64,000 nt of DNA, from assembly GCF_001544795.2 (NCBI RefSeq), contig NZ_FCOI02000020.1, positions 1 through 64,000 of the forward strand, given 5' to 3'. The notes under the pieces were generated by a model. It did not search any database and was not told the DNA's origin. It saw nothing but the letters and a program-made list of their open reading frames with translations. The position numbers and the translations under genes were made by a program. Position 1 is the stretch's first letter. Each line of letters begins with the position of its first letter. Positions 16,432 through 25,424 of this stretch are shown one piece after another. Source of the DNA: Caballeronia temeraria (GTDB taxonomy: Bacteria; Pseudomonadota; Gammaproteobacteria; Burkholderiales; Burkholderiaceae).

Positions 16432-17406
16432 TCAGAGATCCAGCACCAGTTCTTCGCTCTTCGCACGCGATACGCAGATCATGATCTGATCGTGCTTCTC
16501 GTCGTCGCCGAGCACCATGTCGCGATGATCCGCTTCGCCCGCGCACAGCGTCGTGCGGCACGAACCGCAGGTGCCGCTCTCGCATGAGCTCGGCGCGCGG
16601 ATGCCGTTGTCGCGCAGAATTTCGAGAATCGAGCGGTCCTTCGGAATATGGAAGCAGCGGCCCGAGCGTTCCAGCTTCACGCTGAAAGGCGTGTTGTCGG
16701 CCGCGCGCGACTGATCGACGCCGAAGCTCTCGAAGTGCACGCTGCCGGCCGGCCAGTGGCCGGTCATGTCCCGCACGCCGTCCATCAACGCACGCGGGCC
16801 GCAGCAATACACGTGCGCGCCGCTCGCGGGTTTCTCGAACACGGGCCAGAAATCGAGCGCTTGCGCGAGGTCGCCGTGGTCGTGATGGATGACCACATGC
16901 GGCTTCCATTCCGGGCTCGACAATTCGTCGATGAATGCCGTTGTCTCCGGGCTGCGGGAGACGTAAAAGAGCTTGAAACGCGGGCCGTCGATGGCTTTGA
17001 GATAGCGCATCATCGAGAGAATCGGCGTGATGCCGATGCCGCCCGCAACGAAGACGAAGCTGCGCGCGCGCTCGTTGAGCAGGAACTCGTTGCGCGGCTC
17101 CGAGACGTCGATGCGGTCACCTTCCGCGACGTCGTCCGCCATGCTGATCGAGCCGCCGCGACCCGCCGCGTCACGCTTCACGGCGATCACATAACGGTCC
17201 GTCTCGGCCGGATCGTTGCACAGCGAATAATTGCGATTCGCCCCGTTCGGCACGCGCACCGTCAGATGCGCACCCGCCGTGAACGGGGGCAGCTCGCCGC
17301 CTGCGTCGTCACGCAACTCGAAACGGAAAATGCCTTCCGCCACCTTGTCCTTCTTCGTCACCACGAGCGTCCTGAATGACAGTTCGTTGCTGGCCGACTC
17401 GTTCAT
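16432..17406 (-). CDS. ophA1: Phthalate dioxygenase reductase (FMN, NADH, plant-type [2Fe-2S])
   Basis: 324 residues from ATG 17406. In order: a flavin domain with NRNYSLCN and KRDAAGRGGSIS, an NAD domain with GGIGITPILSMMRYL and VYCCGP, and a C-terminal ferredoxin domain with CESGTCGSC plus a later Cys in IMICVS. This FMN-NAD-ferredoxin order is that of the Burkholderia phthalate dioxygenase reductase. ATG 17406 is chosen because GGGGAGAGCAGG precedes it; an in-frame ATG at 17466 would add 20 non-conserved residues. A 14-bp palindrome lies 70 bp upstream. It is the first gene of the catabolic operon. Confidence 0.94.
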   Translation of the reverse strand: MNESASNELSFRTLVVTKKDKVAEGIFRFELRDDAGGELPPFTAGAHLTVRVPNGANRNYSLCNDPAETDRYVIAVKRDAAGRGGSISMADDVAEGDRIDVSEPRNEFLLNERARSFVFVAGGIGITPILSMMRYLKAIDGPRFKLFYVSRSPETTAFIDELSSPEWKPHVVIHHDHGDLAQALDFWPVFEKPASGAHVYCCGPRALMDGVRDMTGHWPAGSVHFESFGVDQSRAADNTPFSVKLERSGRCFHIPKDRSILEILRDNGIRAPSSCESGTCGSCRTTLCAGEADHRDMVLGDDEKHDQIMICVSRAKSEELVLDL

Positions 17407-17475
17407 CACCTGCTCTCCCCGCGTATCACCTGAATCGATCGCGCCCGCTGCGGCATCGATCACCATGACGTTTAT

Positions 17476-17489
17476 ATTAGATATCTAAT
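17476..17489. promoter_or_regulatory. MarR-type operator before ophA1
   Basis: Perfect palindrome ATTAGATATCTAAT, followed by CAT. A near-identical copy, ATTCGATATCTAAT also followed by CAT, lies at 19049-19062 between ophD and the divergent marR gene. The pairing makes this the likely binding site of that MarR protein at the ophA1 promoter. Confidence 0.75.
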
Positions 17490-17550
17490 CATTTTAAGGC
17501 AAGCGGGTTTTCCCTGAAGCGAGTCGTTTAGGTGCCGGCGCGGGTATCGA

Positions 17551-17582
17551 ACGAAAACGGCGCCTTCATGGCGAAGGCGCCG
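17551..17582 (-). terminator. Rho-independent terminator after ophD
   Basis: Stem CGGCGCCTTC (17558-17567) and GAAGGCGCCG (17573-17582) with loop ATGGC. On the minus strand it is followed by TTTTCGTT. It lies 29 bp past the ophD stop and separates ophD from the ophA1 operon. Confidence 0.8.
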
Positions 17583-17611
17583 CTCAAGCGATGCGATGCG
17601 ATAAACGATGC

Positions 17612-18964
17612 TTACCCGTGCTTTTCCGCGTGCTCGCGCAGCGTGTTGGCCGGCACGCCGATCAGCACGGCGAGTCCCCCCAGCAGGACGATCGCCGCGA
17701 TCGCGGACAGTCCGATGGCGAGGCTGCCCGTCATCGTCTTGATCCAGCCGAGCGCGATGGGTCCGCAGAATGCGCCGACCTGCCCCAGGCAACTGATCGC
17801 GCCGATGCCCGCGGCGGCGGCGTCATCGGAGAGATAGGCCGGCGGAATCGACCAGATGATCGCGGCCGCGCCGAAGTACGAGATGGAGATCATGCCCAGA
17901 CAGATGATGGCCGCCGTCGTATTGCCGGACAGCACGGGCAGCAGAAAGCCGCCCAGCGCGCCGACCGCCGTGCACAGGAAGAAATGCCAGCGGCGCTCCA
18001 GCGTCACGTCGGAGCTGCGCGCGACCGCGAACATGCCGAGCGCGCCGATGATGTACGGCAGCGCGGACAGCAAGCCGACATTGAGCACGTCCGACACGCC
18101 CGCCTGACGGATGATGGTCGGCGTCCAGTAGTTGAGGATCGTGCCGCACAGAGGCACCGTGCCCCAGCCCGCCGCGAGGATATACACGCGCGGGTCCTTC
18201 AGCGCGGCCAGCAACTGGTGGCGCGAGTGTGTGGCGGGCTTCTTCTCGGCGCGGTCGGCGGCGAGCGCATCGAGGATGATCTTCTTCTGTTCGTCGTCGA
18301 GCCAGCGCGCTTCCTGCGGACGATCGACGAGATAGAAGAACGCGACGACGCCCATCAGCAGCGCGGGCAGCCCTTCGAGAAAGAACAGCCATTGCCAGTT
18401 CTTGTACCCGAGCACATTGACGAAGTTATGCAGAATCCAGCCCGAGAGCGGCCCGCCGATAATGCCCGCGGCAGCAATCGCCAGCAGGAAACGCGACGTG
18501 ATCCGCGCACGCCGCGCGCCTGGATACCAGTACGTCAGATACAAAATGATGCCGGGCCAGAAGCCGGCCTCCGCGGCGCCGAGCAGGATGCGCGCGATAT
18601 AGAACTGCGCCGGCGTGGTCATGAACGCCATCGCGGTCGAGATGCCGCCCCACAGGATCATGATGCGTGAAATCGTGAGGCGCGCGCCAATCTTCTTGAG
18701 CCATAGCGTGCTCGGCACCTCGAGCAGGATATAGCCGATGAAGAACAAGCTCACGCCGAGACCGTAAGCAGCGTCGGACAAACCGAGATCCTGCTTGAGA
18801 TGCAGTTGCGCGAAGCTGACGTTCACGCGATCCAGATAATTGAGCACCCAGCAGACGAAGATGAACGACATCAGCCGCCAGGTGACCTTGTGATACGTGG
18901 CTTCGACGCGCGCTGCCGCCGCGTCCGATTCCGACATGAATTGCGTGACTGTGGATTTGGCCAC
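17612..18964 (-). CDS. ophD: MFS permease, phthalate transporter type (anion:cation symporter family)
   Basis: About 450 residues with twelve hydrophobic segments. [44 protein letters not shown] in helices 1-2 is the signature pattern of the ACS branch of MFS, which includes the phthalate permeases. It should bring phthalate through the inner membrane. GTG 18964 is preferred for GGAGA 6 nt upstream; ATG 18937 is also possible. It has its own terminator and its own operator at 19049-19062. Each individual MFS assignment is weak; the operon context and shared operator give it the phthalate role. Confidence 0.82.
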   Translation of the reverse strand: MAKSTVTQFMSESDAAAARVEATYHKVTWRLMSFIFVCWVLNYLDRVNVSFAQLHLKQDLGLSDAAYGLGVSLFFIGYILLEVPSTLWLKKIGARLTISRIMILWGGISTAMAFMTTPAQFYIARILLGAAEAGFWPGIILYLTYWYPGARRARITSRFLLAIAAAGIIGGPLSGWILHNFVNVLGYKNWQWLFFLEGLPALLMGVVAFFYLVDRPQEARWLDDEQKKIILDALAADRAEKKPATHSRHQLLAALKDPRVYILAAGWGTVPLCGTILNYWTPTIIRQAGVSDVLNVGLLSALPYIIGALGMFAVARSSDVTLERRWHFFLCTAVGALGGFLLPVLSGNTTAAIICLGMISISYFGAAAIIWSIPPAYLSDDAAAAGIGAISCLGQVGAFCGPIALGWIKTMTGSLAIGLSAIAAIVLLGGLAVLIGVPANTLREHAEKHG

Positions 18965-19048
18965 CAGGCGTCTCCGATTCCCATGCTCATGAGGACGATG
19001 TCCCGGCGCGGACAGTTGTCTCACGTGTTCCGGACATGCGTGGTTTTT

Positions 19049-19062
19049 ATTCGATATCTAAT
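19049..19062. promoter_or_regulatory. MarR-type operator between ophD and marR
   Basis: ATTCGATATCTAAT differs at one position from the palindrome at 17476-17489 and shares the CAT that follows. Placement in the divergent ophD/marR intergenic region fits control of ophD and autoregulation of marR. Confidence 0.72.
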
Positions 19063-19199
19063 CATTATGGTACGGAGGCCAGCGCACGCGGACAAGTTCG
19101 GGTTTGCACCGAGAGCAGCGCGCCTCGCAGCGGATGCAGGCGGGACGGCCGCGCGGCTATGATGTCGGGAAGATCAACTGCATTCGGGAAAGAACCGCC

Positions 19200-19787
19200 A
19201 TGACACGAAAGAAGACTGTGGAGGGCGCGCCGCGCGAGACCGCGGAGATGCTGCGCCATTGGCACGAATCGGTGCCCAACGATCGCCTCGCGCACCTCGT
19301 GAAGGACGCCACGCGCTCGATGGTGCGCGCATTGCAGATGCGGCTCGCCGAACATTCGGTGTCGTTCGGGCACTGGACCTTCCTGCGTATCCTGTGGGAG
19401 AACGACGGCCTCACGCAGCGCGAATTGAGCGAACAGGCCGGCGTGATGGCGCCGACAACGTTCGCCGCCGTCACCGCGATGGAAAAGCTCGGACTCGTCG
19501 AGCGTCAGCAGCGCCCGGACAACAAGAAAAACACGCACGTGTTTCTCACCGCCGAGGGGCGCGCGTTGAAAGACCAGCTGGTTCCGCTTGCCGAAGAGGT
19601 CAACGAGATCAGCGTCACGGGTTTGACCGACCGCGAGATCAAGACCGCGCGCAAGGTGCTGCTGACCATCATCGAAAATCTTGCGGATGACGAATCGGAT
19701 TCGACAAACCCGATGCGACGCGTTTTATCGACGCGCGAATTGGGCAAGTTGATCGCCGAGCGTGGCGAGAGTCTGGAAGACGCGTGA
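19200..19787 (+). CDS. MarR-family regulator, probable controller of the phthalate genes
   Basis: 195 residues. The winged helix spans roughly residues 55-135: LRILWENDGLTQRELSEQAGVMAPTTFAAVTAMEKLGLVER is the HTH and RRPDNKKNT-type wing (QQRPDNKKNTHVFLTAEGR) follows. MarR proteins are usually repressors released by aromatic acids. It is divergent from ophD and two matching palindromes are present at the ophD and ophA1 promoters. ATG 19200 has GGGAAAG upstream; a longer frame from 19104 adds residues unlike the family. Confidence 0.88.
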   Translation: MTRKKTVEGAPRETAEMLRHWHESVPNDRLAHLVKDATRSMVRALQMRLAEHSVSFGHWTFLRILWENDGLTQRELSEQAGVMAPTTFAAVTAMEKLGLVERQQRPDNKKNTHVFLTAEGRALKDQLVPLAEEVNEISVTGLTDREIKTARKVLLTIIENLADDESDSTNPMRRVLSTRELGKLIAERGESLEDA

Positions 19788-19870
19788 GGTGCTTTGCCGG
19801 GCGAGCATCGGCCCAGCTGACACGAGCTATGCAGATCGTGTCGGGCGCGATGCCGTCGGACCGGCCCATT

Positions 19871-20203
19871 TCAGTTCGGAGCCAAACCCTCAAGCGTTTC
19901 CGGCAGGTAAGCCGTCGATCCGCTTCCGACCTCCGCGACGGCATTGAAATCGGCAGTTTGAAGTGCGGCCGTGTCAGCGCCCGCGATAGGACGCTTCTGC
20001 ATCGCCCGGCTCAGGATGTAAATCGTGTGCTGATAGAAGAGTTCGAGTTGCCTTGCATCCGATGCATGAGGCGCTAGATCGAACGCCTCCTCGAGGGTCC
20101 GGCGCGCGATGTGAAAACGTTGAAGCCCGCGAATCACGCGAACCTGGAACACGACCCCGTCACTGTTGTGAGGGATTGCTGCCCACACTAGCGCACTGCC
20201 CAT
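19871..20203 (-). CDS. Small hypothetical protein, DUF1488-like
   Basis: 110 residues, soluble, no signal peptide. The pattern FQVRVIRGLQRFHIARRTLEEAFDL, then a stretch with ELFYQHTIYILSRAMQKR, recalls the short DUF1488-type proteins common in Burkholderiaceae, whose role is not known. ATG 20203 is preferred over 20215 because GGAGG lies 7 nt before it. It is convergent with marR and has no obvious partner. Confidence 0.65.
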   Translation of the reverse strand: MGSALVWAAIPHNSDGVVFQVRVIRGLQRFHIARRTLEEAFDLAPHASDARQLELFYQHTIYILSRAMQKRPIAGADTAALQTADFNAVAEVGSGSTAYLPETLEGLAPN

Positions 20204-20365
20204 GAACGCCTCCATTGGCTACAAACTTCGTCTTATGATGGCGCTCAAAAAATATATTTCAAAAATACGTCAGCCTGGTTTTGATGTTTTCACCACACAC
20301 AGAGAGGGAAGGCAGCAGCGCGACCGCAAGAATCCGCATGAGCCGGGCGTCATAGCTGCGCGACG

Positions 20366-20458
20366 TCGCACAAGACGCGTGTGCTCATCGAGTTCGTGAT
20401 CGAACATTTCCGGCAGCTCGGCTATGCGCAAAGCTTCGATGCGACGAGCAACAAGTGA
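20366..20458 (+). pseudogene. Remnant of the C-terminus of a LysR-type regulator
   Basis: In one plus frame, HKTRVLIEFVIEHFRQLGY followed by nine residues and TGA looks like the last helix of LysR regulators (R-V-x-I-x-F-V-x-E-x-F). No start codon, HTH or effector domain is found upstream, so only about 30 residues survive. It marks an old deletion next to the porin operon. Confidence 0.45.
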
Positions 20459-20495
20459 GGGAACGCGAGGAATTCGCGCAAAGCTCACGCCTCGC

Positions 20496-21584
20496 TCAAA
20501 ACAGGTGATGAATCCCCGCCAGCACGACCGTCTGCCGGTTCGACGACGAAGGCCCGATGCCCAGCGTCGTCGCCACCGCGCCGGACGACGCCCGCTCCAA
20601 CATCACATCGGCGTATAGCTGCGTGAGCTTCGAGAGCGCGTAGACGTTGGCGATCGTCACCTGGGTCCAGCGCTCGCCGGCGAACGTCGTCGTCCACGCG
20701 CCCACGCCGATCATGTACGCGGGCGTCACCTGCACGTTCGCGCCGCCGTCGATCGTCCGGTAATCGTCGGCCCGGCCCCGTTCCTCGATGCGCACCTGCG
20801 TGAGTAGCGCATGCAACTGCACGCGCCCGATCTGAAAACTCCCGCCGATGCCCGCATTCCTCACGCTGTCGGCGACGAAAGGCGCGCTGCCCGTGAGACC
20901 GATGCCCTCGAAGTTCGTCAGGCCGAGACCGCCGGCAAGGTTCACCGTGCGATCGCGATACTCCGAGTAAGCCGCCGCGAGATTGAGCGGCCCATAGCCG
21001 TATGTCGCGCCGAAGCTGAAGCTGCGCCCCGTCGTGCTGCTCGACTGATTGGTGAAGCCGTACATCGCGCCGAGCGTCACGCCCGCGATCGTCCGGCTGC
21101 GGAACTTCACCGTGTTCGACAGTTCGACGGGCACCGTATTGCCGAGACCATCGATATTCCCGGGATGAAACGCCGAGAAATCGCCGAGCGTCTGCGCCGT
21201 CGACAGCGGCCCGAGCATCTCGAAGTGAAAGTCCGTCTGACGTCCGAGCGTGATCGTGCCGATGCGGCTCTCGCTCAAACCCACATACGCCTGCCGGTTG
21301 AACAGCGTGCCCGCGCTCGACATCGCGCCGCTGATCGTCGAGAAGCCGGACTCCAGCTTGAACACCGTCTTCAGCCCGCCGCCGAGATCCTCGACGCCGG
21401 TCAGGCCCCAGCGGTCGGCCTGCAACGTGCCCTGCTGCGCGATGAACGCGTGCGCGCCGCGCAGATTGCTCACGTAGCCGATGCCCGCATCCAGACTGCC
21501 GTACAGCGTGACGCTGCTTTGCGCGTTGACGCCGCTCGCAACGAGCAGCATCGACAAGGCGAGCGCAATCCGACTCTTGTTCAT
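20496..21584 (-). CDS. Gram-negative porin (Burkholderia OmpC/Omp38-like)
   Basis: 362 residues. The signal peptide (MNKSRIALALSMLLVASGVNA, cleaved before QSSVTLYG) is followed by SSVTLYGSLDAGIGY, the first strand typical of betaproteobacterial trimeric porins. The conserved SRWGLxGxEDLGGGLKAxFxLE region appears as DRWGLTGVEDLGGGLKTVFK, and the protein ends in HHLF with the C-terminal Phe needed for BAM recognition. It should form the outer-membrane entry for the substrate of the co-directional operon (permease, amidohydrolase, TauE-like). Confidence 0.95.
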   Translation of the reverse strand: MNKSRIALALSMLLVASGVNAQSSVTLYGSLDAGIGYVSNLRGAHAFIAQQGTLQADRWGLTGVEDLGGGLKTVFKLESGFSTISGAMSSAGTLFNRQAYVGLSESRIGTITLGRQTDFHFEMLGPLSTAQTLGDFSAFHPGNIDGLGNTVPVELSNTVKFRSRTIAGVTLGAMYGFTNQSSSTTGRSFSFGATYGYGPLNLAAAYSEYRDRTVNLAGGLGLTNFEGIGLTGSAPFVADSVRNAGIGGSFQIGRVQLHALLTQVRIEERGRADDYRTIDGGANVQVTPAYMIGVGAWTTTFAGERWTQVTIANVYALSKLTQLYADVMLERASSGAVATTLGIGPSSSNRQTVVLAGIHHLF

Positions 21585-21636
21585 AAGGGTCTCTCGATCG
21601 ATGGAAGGAATGAGCCGGCCGAACGCCGGCCAAGGT

Positions 21637-22356
21637 TCAGGCGGCCAGCGTCTGATAAAGAATCGCCGCGCCCGAGACGATGGCGAACGCCATCACGCTG
21701 ATGCGCAGGACGCGCGCGTTCAACCGCTGATGCACGTGCTGGCTGATCCAAGCGCCGGCGATCACCGCAGGCACCAGACACAGCGCCGACATGAACTTCG
21801 CGCCGGTGATCGTGCCCGTCACGCTCAGCATCGCGAGCGACAACGCCTCGCCGATCGCGAAGCACAGCGCGATGGTCGAGCGCAGCGCGGGCGCGCGATA
21901 GTGCTGGAAGACCATCGCGAGCGCGGGGCCGCCGATGCCCGTCGCGGTTTCGGTGATGCCCGTCACCGCGCCCGCCGCCATCAGCGCATTGCGGCCCGGC
22001 AGGAAGCTCGGCGCGCACAGCGTCGCGACGGCGGCCGCGATCGTCGATGCGCCGATGAACACGTTCAGGTCGTGCGCCGAGATGCGCGAAATGATCCACA
22101 CGCCCGCGACCGCGCCGGCCGTTCTGCCGACCGTGATCCACAGCGTGCCTTTCGAATCGAGCGCGGGCCGCTCGCGCCAGGCAAGGTAGACGTTCAGCGG
22201 CAGCATCAGGATCAGCAGCGACACCGGCAGCAATCCCGGCTCGATCAGGCCGATCACGGGCGCGCAGATCAGCGCGAAGCCGACGCCGACCGCGCCCTGG
22301 ATGAACGCGGCGATCGCAACGGTCGATGCGAGAACGATGAAGACAGTCAGACTCAC
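21637..22356 (-). CDS. TauE/SafE-family membrane permease
   Basis: 239 residues, mostly hydrophobic, with about seven or eight membrane segments in two halves; GAVGVGFALICAPVIGLIEP and GITETATGIGGPALAMVFQ are the two repeated family motifs. Family members carry sulfite, sulfoacetate or other organic anions, generally outward. GTG 22356 is chosen because AAGGAG lies 7 nt before it. It is 12 bp after the amidohydrolase in transcript order, so it may export a product of that reaction. Substrate unknown. Confidence 0.87.
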   Translation of the reverse strand: MSLTVFIVLASTVAIAAFIQGAVGVGFALICAPVIGLIEPGLLPVSLLILMLPLNVYLAWRERPALDSKGTLWITVGRTAGAVAGVWIISRISAHDLNVFIGASTIAAAVATLCAPSFLPGRNALMAAGAVTGITETATGIGGPALAMVFQHYRAPALRSTIALCFAIGEALSLAMLSVTGTITGAKFMSALCLVPAVIAGAWISQHVHQRLNARVLRISVMAFAIVSGAAILYQTLAA

Positions 22357-22368
22357 GGACAAGCTCCT

Positions 22369-23811
22369 TCAGACGGTAGGCAGGATCGCGCCCGATGCCG
22401 CATCGTGTGCGGCGTCATGCACGGCTTCATGCACGCGCGGCGCGCTGTGCACGCGCTGGATCGGCGCGCGCGCGACGACTTCGCGTGCAACGTCGTCGAC
22501 TTCGCGCAGAAAGGCACGCGCGTCCCAATCGGTCGGCCAGCCCTGCCAGAGACGCAGCTTGCCGGCGACGAACACGGCATCGATCTGGCTGCGGTTCGCC
22601 AGCCGCACCAGCTCCCACGTGAGGTCCCACGATGGCCGCATCTCGGGCACATCGAGATCGACGAGCAGGAAGTCCGCCGCCTTGCCCGGCGCGATCTCGC
22701 CGATGCGCGTGTCCAGGCGCAACGCGTCCGCGCCGCCGCGCAACGCGCGGTCGAGCCACAGCTCGCCGCCGCCGCACGACGAATCGCCGCTCGCCAGGCC
22801 GAAGGCGAAGCGTTGCGCGGTCTCGGCGGCATCGATCAGGCGGAACGCGTCGCTGCGCGTGCCGTCGGTGCCGAGTCCGAAGCGGATGCCGAGCGCGGCC
22901 ATCTGCAACGCGGGCGCGACGGCATTGCCCTTCCACGAGCTCGCGACCGGGTTGTAGCTCACGGCGGCGCCGGTTCCCGCCAGAAGGTTCAGCTCCGAGG
23001 GCGTGACGAGCGTCGCGTGCGCGATCAGCGTCTGCGGTCCGAGCGCGCCCGCGTAATGCAGATGCTCGATCGGCCGCATCTTGCGTCGCACGATCGAGCG
23101 CTCGACCGCCGCGAGATGTTCGTTCGCATGCGTCTGAAACACCGCGCCGGCATCGGCGCACAATGCGGCCGCCGTCTGCAGCATCCCGTCCGAGCCCGCT
23201 TCCGGCACCGAGACCGCGAGCGACGGATGCACGAGCGCATGTCCTTCCCAGCGCGCCAGATGCTGCTGTGCACGCACGACGATCGCGGCGCGCGCGGGGG
23301 CGTCGATGTCGTCGGCGAGATCGTTGCAGATGAGGCCGAGCACGCAGCGCACGCCGGCTTCCTGCGTGGCCGCGGCGATCGTCGAGGCATCGCCGCTCGC
23401 GCGCGTGCCCGCGTCGCAGACCGTCGTGAAACCGCCGCGCAGCGCTTCGAGCGCGGCGAGCTTCGCGGACAGATAGACGAGGTTTTCGTCGAGACAGTTT
23501 TCGAGCGGCACCCAGATGCGCCGGTAAATCTCCGAAGGCTCGCCGAACGCAAGCGCCTTGCCGAAGGATTGCGTCAGGTGATGATGCGCATCGACGAAGC
23601 CCGGCATCACAAGCTTGTCCGGCAGCGCGACCGGCGTCAGATGCGGATGGCGCGCGATGACTTCATCGGCGGGGCCGACCGCGCTGAACGTGCCGTTCGA
23701 TACGACCACGGCATGATCGCGCTGCGGACCGTCCGCGAGCAGCACATAGGCGGGCAGAAGCAGGAGTTCGTCGTCTTGCAGACGGGCGGGCGTGAGAGAT
23801 GCGTTCTTCAT
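22369..23811 (-). CDS. Metal-dependent amidohydrolase, nucleobase or s-triazine deaminase-like (AtzA/TrzA/SsnA family)
   Basis: 480 residues. Metal and catalytic motifs of the cytosine-deaminase-like group are complete: DAHHH (74-78), HANEH (228-232), HATLV (265) and GLGTDG (Asp316). The C-terminal strand PGKAADFLLVDLD closes the composite beta domain. Such enzymes hydrolyse an amino or chloro group from a purine, pyrimidine or s-triazine ring. The next gene upstream is an NCS2 nucleobase permease, which supports a heterocyclic base as substrate. The last 35 residues are Ala/His/Val rich and look non-conserved. Confidence 0.88.
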   Translation of the reverse strand: MKNASLTPARLQDDELLLLPAYVLLADGPQRDHAVVVSNGTFSAVGPADEVIARHPHLTPVALPDKLVMPGFVDAHHHLTQSFGKALAFGEPSEIYRRIWVPLENCLDENLVYLSAKLAALEALRGGFTTVCDAGTRASGDASTIAAATQEAGVRCVLGLICNDLADDIDAPARAAIVVRAQQHLARWEGHALVHPSLAVSVPEAGSDGMLQTAAALCADAGAVFQTHANEHLAAVERSIVRRKMRPIEHLHYAGALGPQTLIAHATLVTPSELNLLAGTGAAVSYNPVASSWKGNAVAPALQMAALGIRFGLGTDGTRSDAFRLIDAAETAQRFAFGLASGDSSCGGGELWLDRALRGGADALRLDTRIGEIAPGKAADFLLVDLDVPEMRPSWDLTWELVRLANRSQIDAVFVAGKLRLWQGWPTDWDARAFLREVDDVAREVVARAPIQRVHSAPRVHEAVHDAAHDAASGAILPTV

Positions 23812-23820
23812 GATGGTTCT

Positions 23821-25197
23821 TCAGTGGCAGGAGCGGTTGTCGTTGACGGCGGCTTCGAGATGCGCGGCGGGATCGGCCGCATGGCGTTCGCGCCAGTTCA
23901 GGTTCAGATGCGCGAACAGCGCGTTGACGAGCACGGCGGTGAGCGCGCCCATCGCGAGACCGTTGCCCAGCACGATCTGCAAGGCGGCCGGAAAGCGGCT
24001 GTACACGCCGGGGACGACGATCGGCAGCACGCCCATCGTGAGCGCCGCGGCGAGCGTGTACATGTTGGCGCGCGAGCGCAGCTCGACCTGGCGCAGCAGG
24101 TTGATGCCCATCACGCCGATGATCGAGAAGACGATGAGCGCCGTGCCGCCGACGACCGGCGCGGGAATCGCGTTCGCCAGCCGTCCGAGCGGCGCGAGCA
24201 GCGCGATGACGATGAGCAGCACGCCCGCCGCCGCCGTGACGAAGCGCGAGCGCACGCCCGTCGCCTGCACGATGCCGATGTTCTCGCTGCTCGTGATGAT
24301 CAGCGACGTGCCGAACAGTCCGCCGAGCACGGACATCGTCGCATCGCCGCGAATGGTCCGGGGCACTTCGGTCTGCGGATCGATCTCCTTGCCGACCACT
24401 TCCGCGATCGCGATCGTCTGACCGGTGGCTTCGGCCATCGAGATCACGCTGAAGATGAGCAGCGGCAGCGCGGCCAGCACGTCGAAGCGCGGCATGCCGA
24501 ACGGCAGCGGCGTGGGCAGCGTGACGAGCGCGCCGCTCCAGACCTCGGCGAAACTCATCAGCCCGAGCGACCACGCGAGCGCCGCGCCCGCGAGCAGGCC
24601 GAGCAGCACGGCGAGCTGCCCGAGCATGCCCTTGAAGAGCTTCGCGAAGAGCACGGTGAAGCCGACCGTCGACAGCGCGAGGCCGATGCCGACCGGGCTG
24701 CCGAACTCCGCCGTGCCCGGCGTGCCGACGATCACGACGCCGTAGATGCGGATCAGATTGACCGCGACGAGGATCAGCATCGTGCCGATCACGATGCGCG
24801 GAAAGAAGCGCAGGCAGCGCGCGAACACCGGCAGCAGCAGGAAGTAGAGCAGTCCCGTGAGGATGGTCGCGCCCGCGGCGGTCTGGAGATTCGTCTGCTG
24901 CGCGATCAGCACGAACAGCACGACGGGCGCGCCGCCCGGCACCATGATGAACGGCAGCCGCGCGCCGAATTTGAGCGGCCCGAACGACTGCAACAGGGTG
25001 CCGAGCCCGCACACGAGAAAGGTCGCGCTGATGAGATCGACCGTGAGCGCGGACGAAAGCCCGAGCGCCTTCGCGACGAGAAACACGGCCGTGATCGGCG
25101 AGGCCGCCACGACGAGGACGTGCTGCAGACCGAACAGGATGAGCTTCGCGAGCGGCAATCGCTCGTCGACTGCGTGAACCGGCGGATGGTGGGCCAT
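23821..25197 (-). CDS. NCS2-family nucleobase:cation symporter
   Basis: About 458 residues with about fourteen membrane segments. FGLQHVLVVAASPITAVFLV starts the transporter domain, and the substrate-site region MAEATGQTIAIAEVVGKE plus LIITSSENIGIVQATGVRSR match the NCS2 pattern (E in helix 8, NxGxxxxTGVxSR in helix 10). The family takes up uracil, xanthine, urate and related bases. ATG 25197 has GGAG 10 nt upstream. It is the first gene of the minus-strand operon and is divergent from a LacI regulator, with operators between. Confidence 0.92.
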   Translation of the reverse strand: MAHHPPVHAVDERLPLAKLILFGLQHVLVVAASPITAVFLVAKALGLSSALTVDLISATFLVCGLGTLLQSFGPLKFGARLPFIMVPGGAPVVLFVLIAQQTNLQTAAGATILTGLLYFLLLPVFARCLRFFPRIVIGTMLILVAVNLIRIYGVVIVGTPGTAEFGSPVGIGLALSTVGFTVLFAKLFKGMLGQLAVLLGLLAGAALAWSLGLMSFAEVWSGALVTLPTPLPFGMPRFDVLAALPLLIFSVISMAEATGQTIAIAEVVGKEIDPQTEVPRTIRGDATMSVLGGLFGTSLIITSSENIGIVQATGVRSRFVTAAAGVLLIVIALLAPLGRLANAIPAPVVGGTALIVFSIIGVMGINLLRQVELRSRANMYTLAAALTMGVLPIVVPGVYSRFPAALQIVLGNGLAMGALTAVLVNALFAHLNLNWRERHAADPAAHLEAAVNDNRSCH

Positions 25198-25226
25198 GAC
25201 GGTTGACTCCGGTGGACGATGAGTGA

Positions 25227-25246
25227 ATCCCAAATCGATTTGGGAT
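25227..25246. promoter_or_regulatory. LacI-type operator 1
   Basis: Perfect 20-bp palindrome ATCCCAAATCGATTTGGGAT with a central CG, the usual LacI/PurR layout. It lies 30 bp upstream of the NCS2 start in the divergent intergenic region. Confidence 0.8.
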
Positions 25247-25271
25247 CAGGACAAAAGAAATGGGCTGCTGC

Positions 25272-25288
25272 CCCAAATCGATTTGTGA
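25272..25288. promoter_or_regulatory. LacI-type operator 2
   Basis: CCCAAATCGATTTGTGA repeats the CAAATCGATTTG core of operator 1, about 43 bp away centre to centre. Two sites in this spacing suggest cooperative repression of the NCS2 operon and of the lacI gene. Confidence 0.75.
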
Positions 25289-25424
25289 TCGTAGAATGGT
25301 GTGTCATTTTTGGCTTGTCAAGCAGGGGATTTCATCAGGATCGCGGTGAGAACGGCGGGCGTTTCATCACACGAACCGGTCTAAAGACGCGCTGTCTTCC
25401 CATGAGAGAATCCCGCATCGAAAC

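Noticed and set aside
21481-25206. Very long open plus-strand frame (1241 codons)
   Set aside because: It is exactly antisense to the porin, TauE, amidohydrolase and NCS2 genes, which have full family motifs. The product is Arg/Glu/Asp/His rich low-complexity text, as expected from the reverse strand of GC-rich coding DNA.
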